DNA of 64,000 nt from assembly GCF_014237875.1 (NCBI RefSeq), contig NZ_JACJVJ010000002.1, forward strand, positions 1,021,300-1,085,299. Direction: 5' to 3'. A program made the translations under genes and the position numbers. This DNA comes from Parasphingopyxis marina. Lineage in GTDB: Bacteria > Pseudomonadota > Alphaproteobacteria > Sphingomonadales > Sphingomonadaceae. A model generated the notes under the pieces. It worked only from the letters and a program-made list of their open reading frames with translations, had not been told where the DNA came from and did no database searches. Each line of letters starts with the position of its first letter. Position 1 is the stretch's first letter. Below, piece by piece: positions 44,640-53,064 of the stretch.

Positions 44640-47600
44640 ATGAGCTTTCGCACGATCTCGACCTGGGCGATCAAGAACCCGACCCCGCCGCTCGTGCTGT
44701 TCGCGGGCCTGATGCTGGCCGGTATCATTTCCTTCATGCGGCTCGACGTGAACGACAGCCCGGATGTCGATTTCCCGGCTGTGATCGTCCAGGTTTCCCA
44801 GCCCGGCGCGGCGCCGAGCGAGATGGAAACCCAGGTCACCCAGCGCGTCGAGGCGGCGGTGCGCAACATCAACGGCGTCGACGAGATCCAGTCGACCGTG
44901 CAGGAAGGCCGCTCGCAAACCTTCATCCAGTTCGCCATCGGCACGCCGGTCGACCGGTCGGTGAACGATGTCCGCAACGCCGTCGCGCTGATCCGCGGCG
45001 ACCTGCCCGACGGGATTTTGGAGCCCCAGGTCACCCGCGTCGAAGTGAATGGCGGCGGCACGATCGCCTTCTTCGCGGTCGAAAGCGTCGATATGACGCT
45101 GGAGGAACTCAGCTGGTTCGTCGACAACACCATCGCGCGCCGGTTGCTCGGCATCGACGGCATGGCCGCCGTGGATCGCAGCGGCGGCGTCGATCGCGAG
45201 ATCCGGGTGGTGCTCGATCCCGCGCAGCTCGAAGCGCTCGGCATCACCGCGAGCCAGATCAATTCCCAGCTGCGCGCGACCAACCTCAACGCCGCCGGCG
45301 GCCGGGCGGAAGTGGCCGGCGCCGAACAGTCGGTGCGCGTGCTCGGCGACGCCGACACCGCCTATGAGCTGGGCCAGACCGATATCGCCATCGGCAACGG
45401 CCGGACGGTGCAGCTTTCCAGCATCGCCGACGTTCGCGATCAATATGGCGAGCAGCGCACATTATCGAAGATGAACGGCCGGCAGGTCGTAAGCTTCGGC
45501 GTCGAACGCGCCAAGGGCGCATCCGACGTCTCGGTCTATGACAGTACCGTGGAAATGCTGGAGCAGATGGAGGAAGAATATCCGGGCGTCACCTTCACCC
45601 GGCTGTTCACCTCGGTCGAATATACGAAATCCAACTACGACGCCGCGATGAACGCGCTGGTCGAAGGCGCCGTGCTCGCGGTTATCGTCGTCTTCCTGTT
45701 CCTGCGCGACTGGCGGGCGACGCTGATCGCGGCGATCGCGATCCCGCTTTCGGCAATCCCGACCTTCTGGTTCATGGAACTGCTCGGCTTCACCCTGAAC
45801 TTCATCAGCCTGCTCGCGCTCAGTCTCGTCGCGGGCGTTCTCGTCGACGATGCGATCGTGGAGATCGAGAATATCGTGCGCCACATGCGCATGGGCAAGA
45901 ATTCCTACCAGGCATCGATCGACGCCGCCGAGGAGATTAGCCTCGCGGTGCTGGCGACGACGATGGCGATCGTCGCGGTGTTCCTGCCGGTTGCGCTGAT
46001 GCCGGGCATTTCGGGCCAGTTCTTCATCCAGTTCGGCATGACGACAGTGATCGCGGTGCTGATGAGCCTTGCCGTGGCGCGCCTGATCACGCCGCTGATA
46101 TCGGCCTATTTCATGAAGGCCGAAGGCGTACACACCCATGGCGAAGGCCCGCTGATGGACCGCTATATGGCGCTCCTCAAATGGTCGCTCGTGCATCGCT
46201 GGAAGACCGCGCTGATCGGCGGCGGCGGCGCGCTCGTGCTTACCGTCGTATCCGCCAGCTTCTTGCCGATGGTGTTCATGCCGAACGAGGATAATGATTT
46301 CAGCCGGGTGACGATCGAGATGGTGCCCGGCTCGACATTGCGCCAGACCGAACGCGTTTCCGACCGGGTCGCCGCGATCCTGCGCGCGCAGCCCGAGGTC
46401 CGCACCGCCTTCCAGCGGATCGAACCCGGCAGCGGCCGTATCTTCATGTCGCTGAAAGACGACCGCGAACGATCGAGCATCGATTTCGAGCGCGAAACCT
46501 TGCCGCTGCTGCGCAGCGTCGCCGATGCACGCGTCTATTTCAATTCCCAGCAGGGCGGGTTCAGCGGCCGCGATATCTCGCTCACCATCGGCGGCGACGA
46601 CCCCGATGCGCTCGACGATGCGGCCGACGCCATCGTCACCCAAATGTCGGCGCTGGACGGCGTGGTCGCCCCGCGTGTGGACGGCGGGCTCAGGCGGCCG
46701 GAGATCATCGTCGAACCGCGGCTCGACCTCGCCGCCGACCTTGGCGTGACGACCGCGGCGCTATCCCAGGCCATCCGGATCGCGACGCAGGGCGATATCG
46801 ACCAGAATGCCGCCCGTTTCTCGCTCAGCGACCGGCAGATCCCGATCCGCGTGATATTGAGCGAAGCCGCACGGCGCGATCTCGCCAATATCGAAAACCT
46901 GCCGGTGCCTACCGCGTCGGGCGGATCGGTGCCGCTGAGCGCGGTCGCGGAAATCCGCTTCGGTTCCGGCCCCACGGTGATCGAGCGCTACAACCAGCAG
47001 CGTCGTATCGTCATCGGCGCGGACCTTGCCCCCGGCGTCGTCTCCGCTTCGGAGCAGATCGACGCGCTGCCCATCTGGGACGACCTCCCCGATGGCGTCG
47101 AGCGCGTCTATGCCGGCCCCGAGCAATGGCAGGCGGAGATGATCTTCAACTTCATCGTCGCCGTCATATCCGGCGTGCTGCTCGTCTTTGCCGTCCTCGT
47201 GCTGCTCTATCGCCGCATCGTCGCGCCGCTCGTCAATATGGGATCGCTCATTCTCGCCCCGCTCGGCAGCTTCCTTGCCTTGCTTATCACGGGCAACGCG
47301 CTTTCCCTGCCGGTGTTTATCGGCCTTCTCATGCTGCTCGGCATCGTTGCCAAAAACTCCATCCTGCTCGTCGATTTCGCGATCGAGGAAATGGACAAGG
47401 GCGTCGACAAGGTCACGGCCCTGATCGATGCGGGCCACAAGCGCGCCCAGCCGATCGTCATGACGACCGTGGCGATGACGGCGGGCATGATCCCGACCGC
47501 GATCGCCATCCACGGCGATTCGGCCTTCCGGTCGCCGATGGGCTGGACGGTGATCGGCGGGTTGCTGCTATCGACCGTCCTGACCCTCGTCATCGTGCCG

Positions 47601-47714
47601 GCCAGCTTCAGCATCGCCGACAGCGTTGAGCAGAAATTCCGCAGGGTCTTCGGCCGGGCGCTCACCTACAAGCCGACCGAGGAAGAAAAGGGCGCGGTCC
47701 AGCCGGCCGAATGA
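44640..47714 (+). CDS. efflux RND transporter permease
   Basis: A 1024-residue proton-driven pump with the AcrB topology: 12 helices and two large periplasmic loops. TM4 has the proton-relay aspartates in [13 protein letters not shown]. The HAE1-like start (PVLVDVNDSP-type [14 protein letters not shown]) and [13 protein letters not shown] segment are typical. Drug, fatty acid or solvent export is possible; the substrate cannot be read from sequence. It shares its stop with the DUF445 start (ATGA). Confidence 0.95.
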   Translation: MSFRTISTWAIKNPTPPLVLFAGLMLAGIISFMRLDVNDSPDVDFPAVIVQVSQPGAAPSEMETQVTQRVEAAVRNINGVDEIQSTVQEGRSQTFIQFAIGTPVDRSVNDVRNAVALIRGDLPDGILEPQVTRVEVNGGGTIAFFAVESVDMTLEELSWFVDNTIARRLLGIDGMAAVDRSGGVDREIRVVLDPAQLEALGITASQINSQLRATNLNAAGGRAEVAGAEQSVRVLGDADTAYELGQTDIAIGNGRTVQLSSIADVRDQYGEQRTLSKMNGRQVVSFGVERAKGASDVSVYDSTVEMLEQMEEEYPGVTFTRLFTSVEYTKSNYDAAMNALVEGAVLAVIVVFLFLRDWRATLIAAIAIPLSAIPTFWFMELLGFTLNFISLLALSLVAGVLVDDAIVEIENIVRHMRMGKNSYQASIDAAEEISLAVLATTMAIVAVFLPVALMPGISGQFFIQFGMTTVIAVLMSLAVARLITPLISAYFMKAEGVHTHGEGPLMDRYMALLKWSLVHRWKTALIGGGGALVLTVVSASFLPMVFMPNEDNDFSRVTIEMVPGSTLRQTERVSDRVAAILRAQPEVRTAFQRIEPGSGRIFMSLKDDRERSSIDFERETLPLLRSVADARVYFNSQQGGFSGRDISLTIGGDDPDALDDAADAIVTQMSALDGVVAPRVDGGLRRPEIIVEPRLDLAADLGVTTAALSQAIRIATQGDIDQNAARFSLSDRQIPIRVILSEAARRDLANIENLPVPTASGGSVPLSAVAEIRFGSGPTVIERYNQQRRIVIGADLAPGVVSASEQIDALPIWDDLPDGVERVYAGPEQWQAEMIFNFIVAVISGVLLVFAVLVLLYRRIVAPLVNMGSLILAPLGSFLALLITGNALSLPVFIGLLMLLGIVAKNSILLVDFAIEEMDKGVDKVTALIDAGHKRAQPIVMTTVAMTAGMIPTAIAIHGDSAFRSPMGWTVIGGLLLSTVLTLVIVPASFSIADSVEQKFRRVFGRALTYKPTEEEKGAVQPAE

Positions 47715-48982
47715 CGGCACCGCCACCCCCCCGGCCGCAAAGCCGGTTCAGCATGACCGAGGATCGCGGGCGCGCCATGCGGCGCACCGCGACCGCGATG
47801 CTCCTCCTGATGGCGGGCGTCTTCGCCTTCGCCCATTACATGGAAAGCGCGCATCCGGCCTGGGGCTTCGTCGCCGCCTTTGCCGAGGCGGCGATGGTCG
47901 GCGGGCTGGCGGACTGGTTCGCGGTCACCGCCCTGTTCCGCCATCCGCTGGGCGTGCCGATTCCCCACACCGCAATCGTCCCCAACAACAAGGACAGGAT
48001 CGGCGAGCAACTGGCGCTGTTCCTCAAGGACAATTTCCTCACCCCCTCGGTCGTCGCGCGGCGAATGCGGCGGTTCGACGTCGCCGGCGCGATCGGCCGA
48101 TTCCTGGTCCAGCCTTCGGGCGGGCAGGGCCGGATGCGCGAGGGCGCGGCGCGGCTGTTCGCGATGATCCTCGAATCGCTGGACGACGAGCGGCTGGGCG
48201 GCAATGCCAAGACGATGGTCGCCAACCGGCTGCGCGATCTCGATATCGCCCCCCTGCTCGGCCAGGCGATCGAGGCGGCGATCGCCGAGAACCGGCACGT
48301 CCCGATCATCGACGGCATCGTCCGCTGGGCGGCCAATATCCTCGACGCCAACGAGGAAGTCGTGCGCGCCATGGTCTATGAGCGGGCCAATAATTTCATG
48401 CGCTGGCTGGCGATCGACGACCGGCTCTCCGACGCGATCATCTCCGGGCTCAGAAAGCTGCTCGTCCAGATGGAAGGCGATCCGCACCATCCGCTGCGCG
48501 ACCAGGCGAACGAGGGTTTCGTCCGCCTCGCCTTCGACCTTCAGAACGATCCCGAGATGCAGGCCAAGGTCGACCGGTTCAAACGCGACATCATCGAAAA
48601 CCCGGCGGTGGCGGACTGGCTCGACGGCCTGTGGGAACAGGCGCGCGAAGCGCTGCTCCGCGCGGCGCGCGATCCCGACAGGACGATGGAGGGCCGGTTC
48701 GGCGAAGCGCTGCGCGATCTCGGCAAGACGCTGCAGGAAGACCCCGGGTTGAAGCGCGCGATCAACGGCTTCGCGCGCCGCGCGACGGTCGGCGCGGTCG
48801 CCGATTATGGCGACAGCATCGTCACCCTGGTTTCCGATACGGTGCGCAGCTGGGACGCCGAAACCGTGACCCTGCGGCTCGAAAACGCGGTCAGCCGCGA
48901 TCTCCAATATATCCGGATGAACGGCACGCTGGTCGGCGGCCTTGTCGGCCTTGTCATCCACACGCTCGTCACCGTCTTCTAG
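47711..48982 (+). CDS. DUF445 family membrane-associated protein
   Basis: A 423-residue protein with a hydrophobic N-terminal region (about 28-66, including GLADWFAVTALFRHPLG, the DUF445 hallmark) and a C-terminal helix anchor. The middle is a long helical coil. DUF445/YjiN proteins are membrane-tethered with unknown role. It is coupled to the RND permease gene by an ATGA overlap, but functional linkage is not established. Ends near a terminator that serves the opposite strand. Confidence 0.9.
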   Translation: MTAPPPPRPQSRFSMTEDRGRAMRRTATAMLLLMAGVFAFAHYMESAHPAWGFVAAFAEAAMVGGLADWFAVTALFRHPLGVPIPHTAIVPNNKDRIGEQLALFLKDNFLTPSVVARRMRRFDVAGAIGRFLVQPSGGQGRMREGAARLFAMILESLDDERLGGNAKTMVANRLRDLDIAPLLGQAIEAAIAENRHVPIIDGIVRWAANILDANEEVVRAMVYERANNFMRWLAIDDRLSDAIISGLRKLLVQMEGDPHHPLRDQANEGFVRLAFDLQNDPEMQAKVDRFKRDIIENPAVADWLDGLWEQAREALLRAARDPDRTMEGRFGEALRDLGKTLQEDPGLKRAINGFARRATVGAVADYGDSIVTLVSDTVRSWDAETVTLRLENAVSRDLQYIRMNGTLVGGLVGLVIHTLVTVF

Positions 48983-48997
48983 GCTTCGGCTTTCTCC

Positions 48998-49033
48998 AAA
49001 AAAACAGGCCGCCATCGAGGGGAGATGGCGGCC
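48998..49033 (-). terminator. strong rho-independent terminator on the minus strand
   Basis: On the minus strand GGCCGCCATC and GATGGCGGCC form a perfect 10-bp stem (7-base loop), followed by TGTTTTTTTGG. It terminates the small Asp-rich protein gene at 49060-49323 and can also serve the convergent DUF445 gene. Confidence 0.88.
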
Positions 49034-49059
49034 CAGGATCGGGCTTGCAGGGGGTGCTA

Positions 49060-49323
49060 TTATTGGTCGGGTTCGCCGTCTCCGTCATTGTCCAAGGCGT
49101 CGGGAGCACCATCGCGGTCCGTGTCCCAGGCGTCCGGGCGGCCATCGCCGTCCCGGTCCCAGGCATCGGGCGTGCCATCGCCATTGGTATCGAGCGTCGG
49201 CGGCGGGGCTCCGCCGTCCGTCGCGTCGTCGGCCTGCAGGGCAAGCGCCGGAGCGCTGCCGACAAGCATCACGATCGCGGAAACAAGCAGCTTTTGCACT
49301 TTCATCGAAAGGATCCTTCGCAT
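49060..49323 (-). CDS. small secreted Asp-rich protein with thrombospondin-type-3-like repeats
   Basis: An 87-residue exported protein. After the signal peptide (cleavage near APALA) come four near-identical 8- to 12-residue units of the form D-x-(N/D)-G-D-G-x-P-D-A-(W/L)-D, seen as DTNGDGTPDAWD, DRDGDGRPDAWD, DTDRDGAPDALD and DNDGDGEPD. These resemble calcium-binding TSP3/EF-hand-like loops. ATG 49323 has GGGAGGG 4 bases upstream; ATG 49305 (with AAGGA upstream) is an alternative giving a shorter signal peptide. Function unknown; calcium or cation binding at the surface is likely. Confidence 0.78.
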   Translation of the reverse strand: MRRILSMKVQKLLVSAIVMLVGSAPALALQADDATDGGAPPPTLDTNGDGTPDAWDRDGDGRPDAWDTDRDGAPDALDNDGDGEPDQ

Positions 49324-49466
49324 TGCGCCCTCCCGCGATGCTCGGTCTGGAAAAATTCTGATTTTACGCCAACCGCCTTGCGCCGACAGGTGGCCTCGCC
49401 GCGCCCGGAGGATCGCCGGAAACGCCCCGCCGCGCGCGCGTTTCGGCCCGTCGAGCGCGTAACGGA

Positions 49467-50747
49467 CTAGCCTTCGCTGATCCGCTCGATATCGGCCCCC
49501 ACGCCGCCGAGTTTCTCCTCGAGCCGCTCATAGCCGCGATCGAGATGGTAGACGCGCAGCACCTTGGTCTCGCCCTTGGCGGCCAGCCCGGCAAGCACGA
49601 GGCTCATCGAGGCGCGAAGATCGGTCGCCATCACCTGCGCGCCGACCAGTCCCTCGACGCCCTTCACCACCGCCGTGCGGCCCCGCACGTCGATCTCCGC
49701 CCCCATCCGGGTGAGCTCGGGCACATGCATATAGCGGTTCTCGAAGATCGTTTCGGTCAGCACGCTGGTTCCCCCGGCAAGGGTCAGCATCGCCATGAAC
49801 TGCGCCTGCATGTCGGTCGGGAAACCGGGAAAGGGCGCGGTGGAAAGGGTGATCGGGGTCAGCGGCCCATCGGCCGCGACACGGATACCGCCCGCCTGCT
49901 CTTCGATGGCAAGGCCGACATCGCGCAGGCCGGCGAGGATGGACGGCATGTCGGCGGCATCGGCGCCTTCGAGGAAGATATCGCCTCCGGTGATCGCGGC
50001 GGCGCAGGCATAGCTGCCGGCCTCGATCCGGTCGGGCATCACGCTATAGGTCGCCCCGTGGAGCCGGTCCTTGCCGTGAATGACGAGCCGTTCGCTGCCG
50101 ATATTCTCGATCTCCGCGCCCATCGCGACGAGGCATCTGCACAGATCGACGATCTCCGGCTCGCGCGCCGCATTCTCGATCACCGTCTCGCCCCTGGCGA
50201 GAACCGCGGCCATCAGCGCATTCTCGGTCGCGCCGACCGAGACGAAGGGAAAGGATATCGTGCCGCCCCTGAGCCCGCCCTCGGGCGCGGTCGCCTTCAC
50301 ATAGCCGGCGGCGAGTTCGATATCCGCGCCCAGCGCTTCCAGTGCCTTCAGGTGCAGGTCGATCGGCCGGTTGCCGATCGCGCAGCCGCCGGGCATCGAC
50401 ACCGTCGCCTCGCCCGCGCGCGCAACCAGCGGGCCGAGCACGAGGATGGAGGCGCGCATCTTGCGCACGAAATCATAGGGCGCGACCGTCGATACGATCT
50501 CCTTCGCCGCAACCGTCATCCGGCGGCCGCCGCCATTGCCGCTGCGTTCCAGCATGGTCGAGGCGCCATGCTGGTTGAGGAGATGCATGAAGCTGTCGAC
50601 ATCGGCGAGGCGCGGCAGGTTTTCGAGGCAAAGCGGTTCGTCGGTAAGGAGCGCGCAGGGCATCAATGTGAGCACGGCATTTTTCGCGCCCGAAATATGG
50701 ATGGTGCCGGAAAGGCGCTGGCCGCCGCGGATAAGGATGCTGTCCAT
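49467..50747 (-). CDS. murA: UDP-N-acetylglucosamine 1-carboxyvinyltransferase
   Basis: A 426-residue enolpyruvyl transferase for the first committed step of peptidoglycan synthesis. Lys22-Asn23 near the N-terminus and catalytic Cys122 in [14 protein letters not shown] are present, along with the inside-out barrel repeats. The cysteine makes it sensitive in principle to fosfomycin-type inhibitors. It starts near 50747 and stands alone. Confidence 0.97.
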   Translation of the reverse strand: MDSILIRGGQRLSGTIHISGAKNAVLTLMPCALLTDEPLCLENLPRLADVDSFMHLLNQHGASTMLERSGNGGGRRMTVAAKEIVSTVAPYDFVRKMRASILVLGPLVARAGEATVSMPGGCAIGNRPIDLHLKALEALGADIELAAGYVKATAPEGGLRGGTISFPFVSVGATENALMAAVLARGETVIENAAREPEIVDLCRCLVAMGAEIENIGSERLVIHGKDRLHGATYSVMPDRIEAGSYACAAAITGGDIFLEGADAADMPSILAGLRDVGLAIEEQAGGIRVAADGPLTPITLSTAPFPGFPTDMQAQFMAMLTLAGGTSVLTETIFENRYMHVPELTRMGAEIDVRGRTAVVKGVEGLVGAQVMATDLRASMSLVLAGLAAKGETKVLRVYHLDRGYERLEEKLGGVGADIERISEG

Positions 50748-50891
50748 GGCGGCCTTCTAACCGAAGGACGGCGAAGCGCAATGTCCGGTTCGCGCGCTCT
50801 GGCCCTGTCGGCGGCGGAGCGATATACGAACATCCATGCCCTTCACGGTTGCCCGTTTCCCCCCTGTTTCCATTCAAAAGCACCCCGTTTC

Positions 50892-51779
50892 ATGAGCCTG
50901 ATTTCGCGCCTTCTTCCCCGGCATCAAGGCGGCGGGAACGGCCTCGCTTTCGAAGACAAGACGCTGTTCATCGGCATCGGACCGACCAAGACGGGCACGA
51001 CCTCCATCTATCGCTACCTGGCCGGGCATCCGGAATTCTACGCCTCGCCGATCAAGGAAATGCAGTTCTTCTCGGCTCTCTACCAGGAGGGCAATCGCGA
51101 AAAGTTCGACGAGCGCGCGCGCAGGCTGATTGCGAAACTGTCCGAAGATCCCGAGCATGCCGAAGCCGCGGCGACGAAAATTCGCCTCGCCACCTTGGCC
51201 GAGCGGCTGCGGATGACCGACGAACCCGAGCGCTATATCGGCCTGTTCCGCGACAATATGGGAGACGTGCACCGGGCCTTCGGCGAACTCTCGCCAAGCT
51301 ATAGCGGGCTCACCCAGGAGGGTTTCGCCTTTATGCGGCGACAGCATCCGAAGGTGAAATTGCTGGTTACGCTGCGCGACCCGCTAAGCCGGCTCGACGC
51401 CGTGCTCCGCCACATATGGAATGTCGGCCGCCAGATTCCCTATGAAACATTTTTCGGCGAGCGGCTGGAAGGCCATCTGCGCGTCCAGAATTTCCATTAT
51501 GACCGAATTCTCGAACGCGTTTTCTCCGCGTTCGACGAGGAGGACGTGCTCGTGCTGTTTTTCGAGGAAATGTTCACCCAGCCGTCGTTCGACCGGCTGA
51601 CCGACTTTATCGGGATATCGCGGCGCGAGGCCGAACTCGGTCGCAAGCTCGGCCATTCCCCGCCGGCGCACCGCATTTCCAAAGAGAATGAGGCGCGTGC
51701 CGCGGAACTGCTGGCACCGGTCTATCGATATTGCCGCGAGCGCTTCGGATCGCGTGTGCCGGAAAGCTGGGCTCTCTAG
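50892..51779 (+). CDS. sulfotransferase domain protein
   Basis: A 295-residue protein of the PAPS-dependent sulfotransferase fold. The 5-prime-phosphosulfate loop is GPTKTGTTSIYRYL (residues 30-43) and the 3-prime-phosphate site is TLRDPLSRLDAVLRH (near 160-175); GHPEFYASPIKEMQFF is a typical follow-on. The ATG at 50892 is the first that gives this N-terminus; the frame extending left is antisense to murA. The acceptor, perhaps a lipid or a glycan, is unknown. It is convergent with clpS. Confidence 0.83.
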   Translation: MSLISRLLPRHQGGGNGLAFEDKTLFIGIGPTKTGTTSIYRYLAGHPEFYASPIKEMQFFSALYQEGNREKFDERARRLIAKLSEDPEHAEAAATKIRLATLAERLRMTDEPERYIGLFRDNMGDVHRAFGELSPSYSGLTQEGFAFMRRQHPKVKLLVTLRDPLSRLDAVLRHIWNVGRQIPYETFFGERLEGHLRVQNFHYDRILERVFSAFDEEDVLVLFFEEMFTQPSFDRLTDFIGISRREAELGRKLGHSPPAHRISKENEARAAELLAPVYRYCRERFGSRVPESWAL

Positions 51780-51783
51780 CCGC

Positions 51784-52143
51784 CTATGCCTTTTCGAGCG
51801 TGCACTGGAGCGGGTGCTGGTTTTCCCGGGCGAAATCGATCACCTGGCTCACCTTGGTCTCGGCCACTTCATAGCTGAAGACGCCGCAGACGCCGACGCC
51901 GCGCTGATGCACATGCAGCATCACCTGGGTCGCCTCTTCCATGTTCATCCCGAAAAAGCGCTGGAGGACGAGCACGACGAACTCCATCGGCGTGAAATCG
52001 TCGTTGAGCATGAGAACCTTGTAGGGCGACGGTTTCTTGGTGCGGGTGCGTGTCTTGGTCGCGATGCCGGTCGAGGCATCGTCGTCGTCGCTTCCGTCCT
52101 GGTCGTTATCGCCGGAGGCTAGAATGATTTCACTGTCGAGCAT
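51784..52143 (-). CDS. clpS: ATP-dependent Clp protease adaptor ClpS
   Basis: A 119-residue adaptor that hands N-degron substrates to ClpAP. The core from residue 37 ([39 protein letters not shown] end) matches family members; the N-degron pocket residues Asn47, Asp48-Asp49 and the following Thr-Pro are intact. A disordered Asp/Thr-rich N-terminal extension of 36 residues precedes it. clpA is not adjacent. Its start is close to the divergent terminator region after the phasin gene. Confidence 0.95.
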   Translation of the reverse strand: MLDSEIILASGDNDQDGSDDDDASTGIATKTRTRTKKPSPYKVLMLNDDFTPMEFVVLVLQRFFGMNMEEATQVMLHVHQRGVGVCGVFSYEVAETKVSQVIDFARENQHPLQCTLEKA

Positions 52144-52256
52144 GTTTCAAGAATATCGTATCGGATCGCGATGAAGCAAGGGTGTGAATCGCGGAAAACA
52201 GGGTTAGTCGGGCTTTGCGCTTGCCCGGCGCCGTTCCGGGCCGTGCCGGTCCAACG

Positions 52257-52294
52257 AAAATGGGCCGCTCCGGCATAGCGGAACGGCCCATTTT
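52257..52294. terminator. bidirectional terminator after the phasin gene
   Basis: AAAATGGGCCG (52257-52267) pairs perfectly with CGGCCCATTTT (52284-52294); the inner part has a further TCCG/CGGA pairing. It is 24 bases downstream of the phasin stop on the minus strand and also precedes T-rich bases on the plus strand. Confidence 0.85.
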
Positions 52295-52317
52295 TTCTTT
52301 TCGTCGAAACGGTGCGC

Positions 52318-52905
52318 TTACGCGGCCATCTTCTTGGCCTTGTCGGCGGCAACCGCAAACCGGTTCGAAATCGGCTTGGCAACGTCGCCGGCGAGCTTCA
52401 GCCAGGCTTCGCTCAGCTTCGAGCCTTCCTGAACCATGGCTTCGAACGTGCCCTTGGCATATTCGCTCTGGATCTGGAACATTTCGGTCGGCGACTTGGC
52501 GGCGGCGACTTCCTTGAAGGTGCCGGTCAGCGTTTCGAAGCGCGTACGGCCGAAATCGGCGAAATCGCGAGCCATTTCGCCCGTGCCTTCGGCGGCAATC
52601 TTGGCGGAGCTCATCATCGCTTCCAGATTTTCCTTGTTGAATTCGCCCATTTCCTTGGCGATTTCGGTGCTCTTTTCCATCGCGGACTTGGCTCGCTCGC
52701 TGACGTCGCCGAAGATTTCCTTCGCCTTGGCGGTTGCGGCTTCGGCGGTCTTCTTGACGGTTTCCTGAGCTTTTTCAGCAGTGGTGGACATGATCGTTCC
52801 TTTCTTCGCTGCGGCGGGCGCGGCAGCGGACTTGGGGGTTTTGGCGGTCGTTTTCTTGGCCGGCGCCTTCTTGCGGGTGCCGGTCTTCGCAGTTGTCGTC
52901 GTCAC
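52318..52905 (-). CDS. phasin family protein with Lys/Ala-rich N-terminal tail
   Basis: A 195-residue amphipathic helical phasin that coats PHA granules. Residues 1-38 are a Lys/Ala/Pro/Thr-rich tail (KKAPAKKTTAKTPKS) resembling histone-H1-like or PhaF tails that bind nucleic acid. GTG 52905 has GGAG 7-8 bases before it, but ATG 52791 (residue 39, Met-Ser-Thr-Thr) has AAAGGAA 6 bases before it, so two forms could be made. It lies downstream of phaC on the same strand and has its own operator-like region. Confidence 0.88.
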   Translation of the reverse strand: MTTTTAKTGTRKKAPAKKTTAKTPKSAAAPAAAKKGTIMSTTAEKAQETVKKTAEAATAKAKEIFGDVSERAKSAMEKSTEIAKEMGEFNKENLEAMMSSAKIAAEGTGEMARDFADFGRTRFETLTGTFKEVAAAKSPTEMFQIQSEYAKGTFEAMVQEGSKLSEAWLKLAGDVAKPISNRFAVAADKAKKMAA

Positions 52906-52925
52906 GAGGTATCTCCATGAACCTT

Positions 52926-52989
52926 ATGTTGCAGTGCACAATATAGGGCTGGAGCGAAAATTGCAAGCATTTTTTGTGCATTGCAGCAT
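52926..52989. promoter_or_regulatory. inverted TGCA-rich operator-like repeats upstream of the phasin gene
   Basis: ATGTTGCAGTGCACAA (52926-52941) and TTGTGCATTGCAGCAT (52974-52989) are inverted relative to each other and match at 14 of 16 positions; a third TTGCAAGCA lies between. TGC-rich dyads near phasin genes are the known target of PhaR, the PHA-responsive repressor. A -35 TTGCAA and -10 TATATT (spacer 15) fall between them on the minus strand. Confidence 0.6.
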
Positions 52990-53064
52990 AGCGCGGCGGC
53001 GGCTCGTTTCGTCGCACGGCACGGCCATCGCGATGGTGGCTGTCACAAAGGCCCTACGGCCGGA

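Noticed and set aside
43341-45443. 700-codon open frame on the minus strand
   Set aside because: It lies opposite the RND adaptor and permease, which have clear motifs and ribosome-binding sites; the predicted protein has a shadow composition.
52145-52151. CTTGAAA on the minus strand at the clpS start as an RpoH -35
   Set aside because: It directly abuts the start codon, so it cannot be a -35 for clpS.
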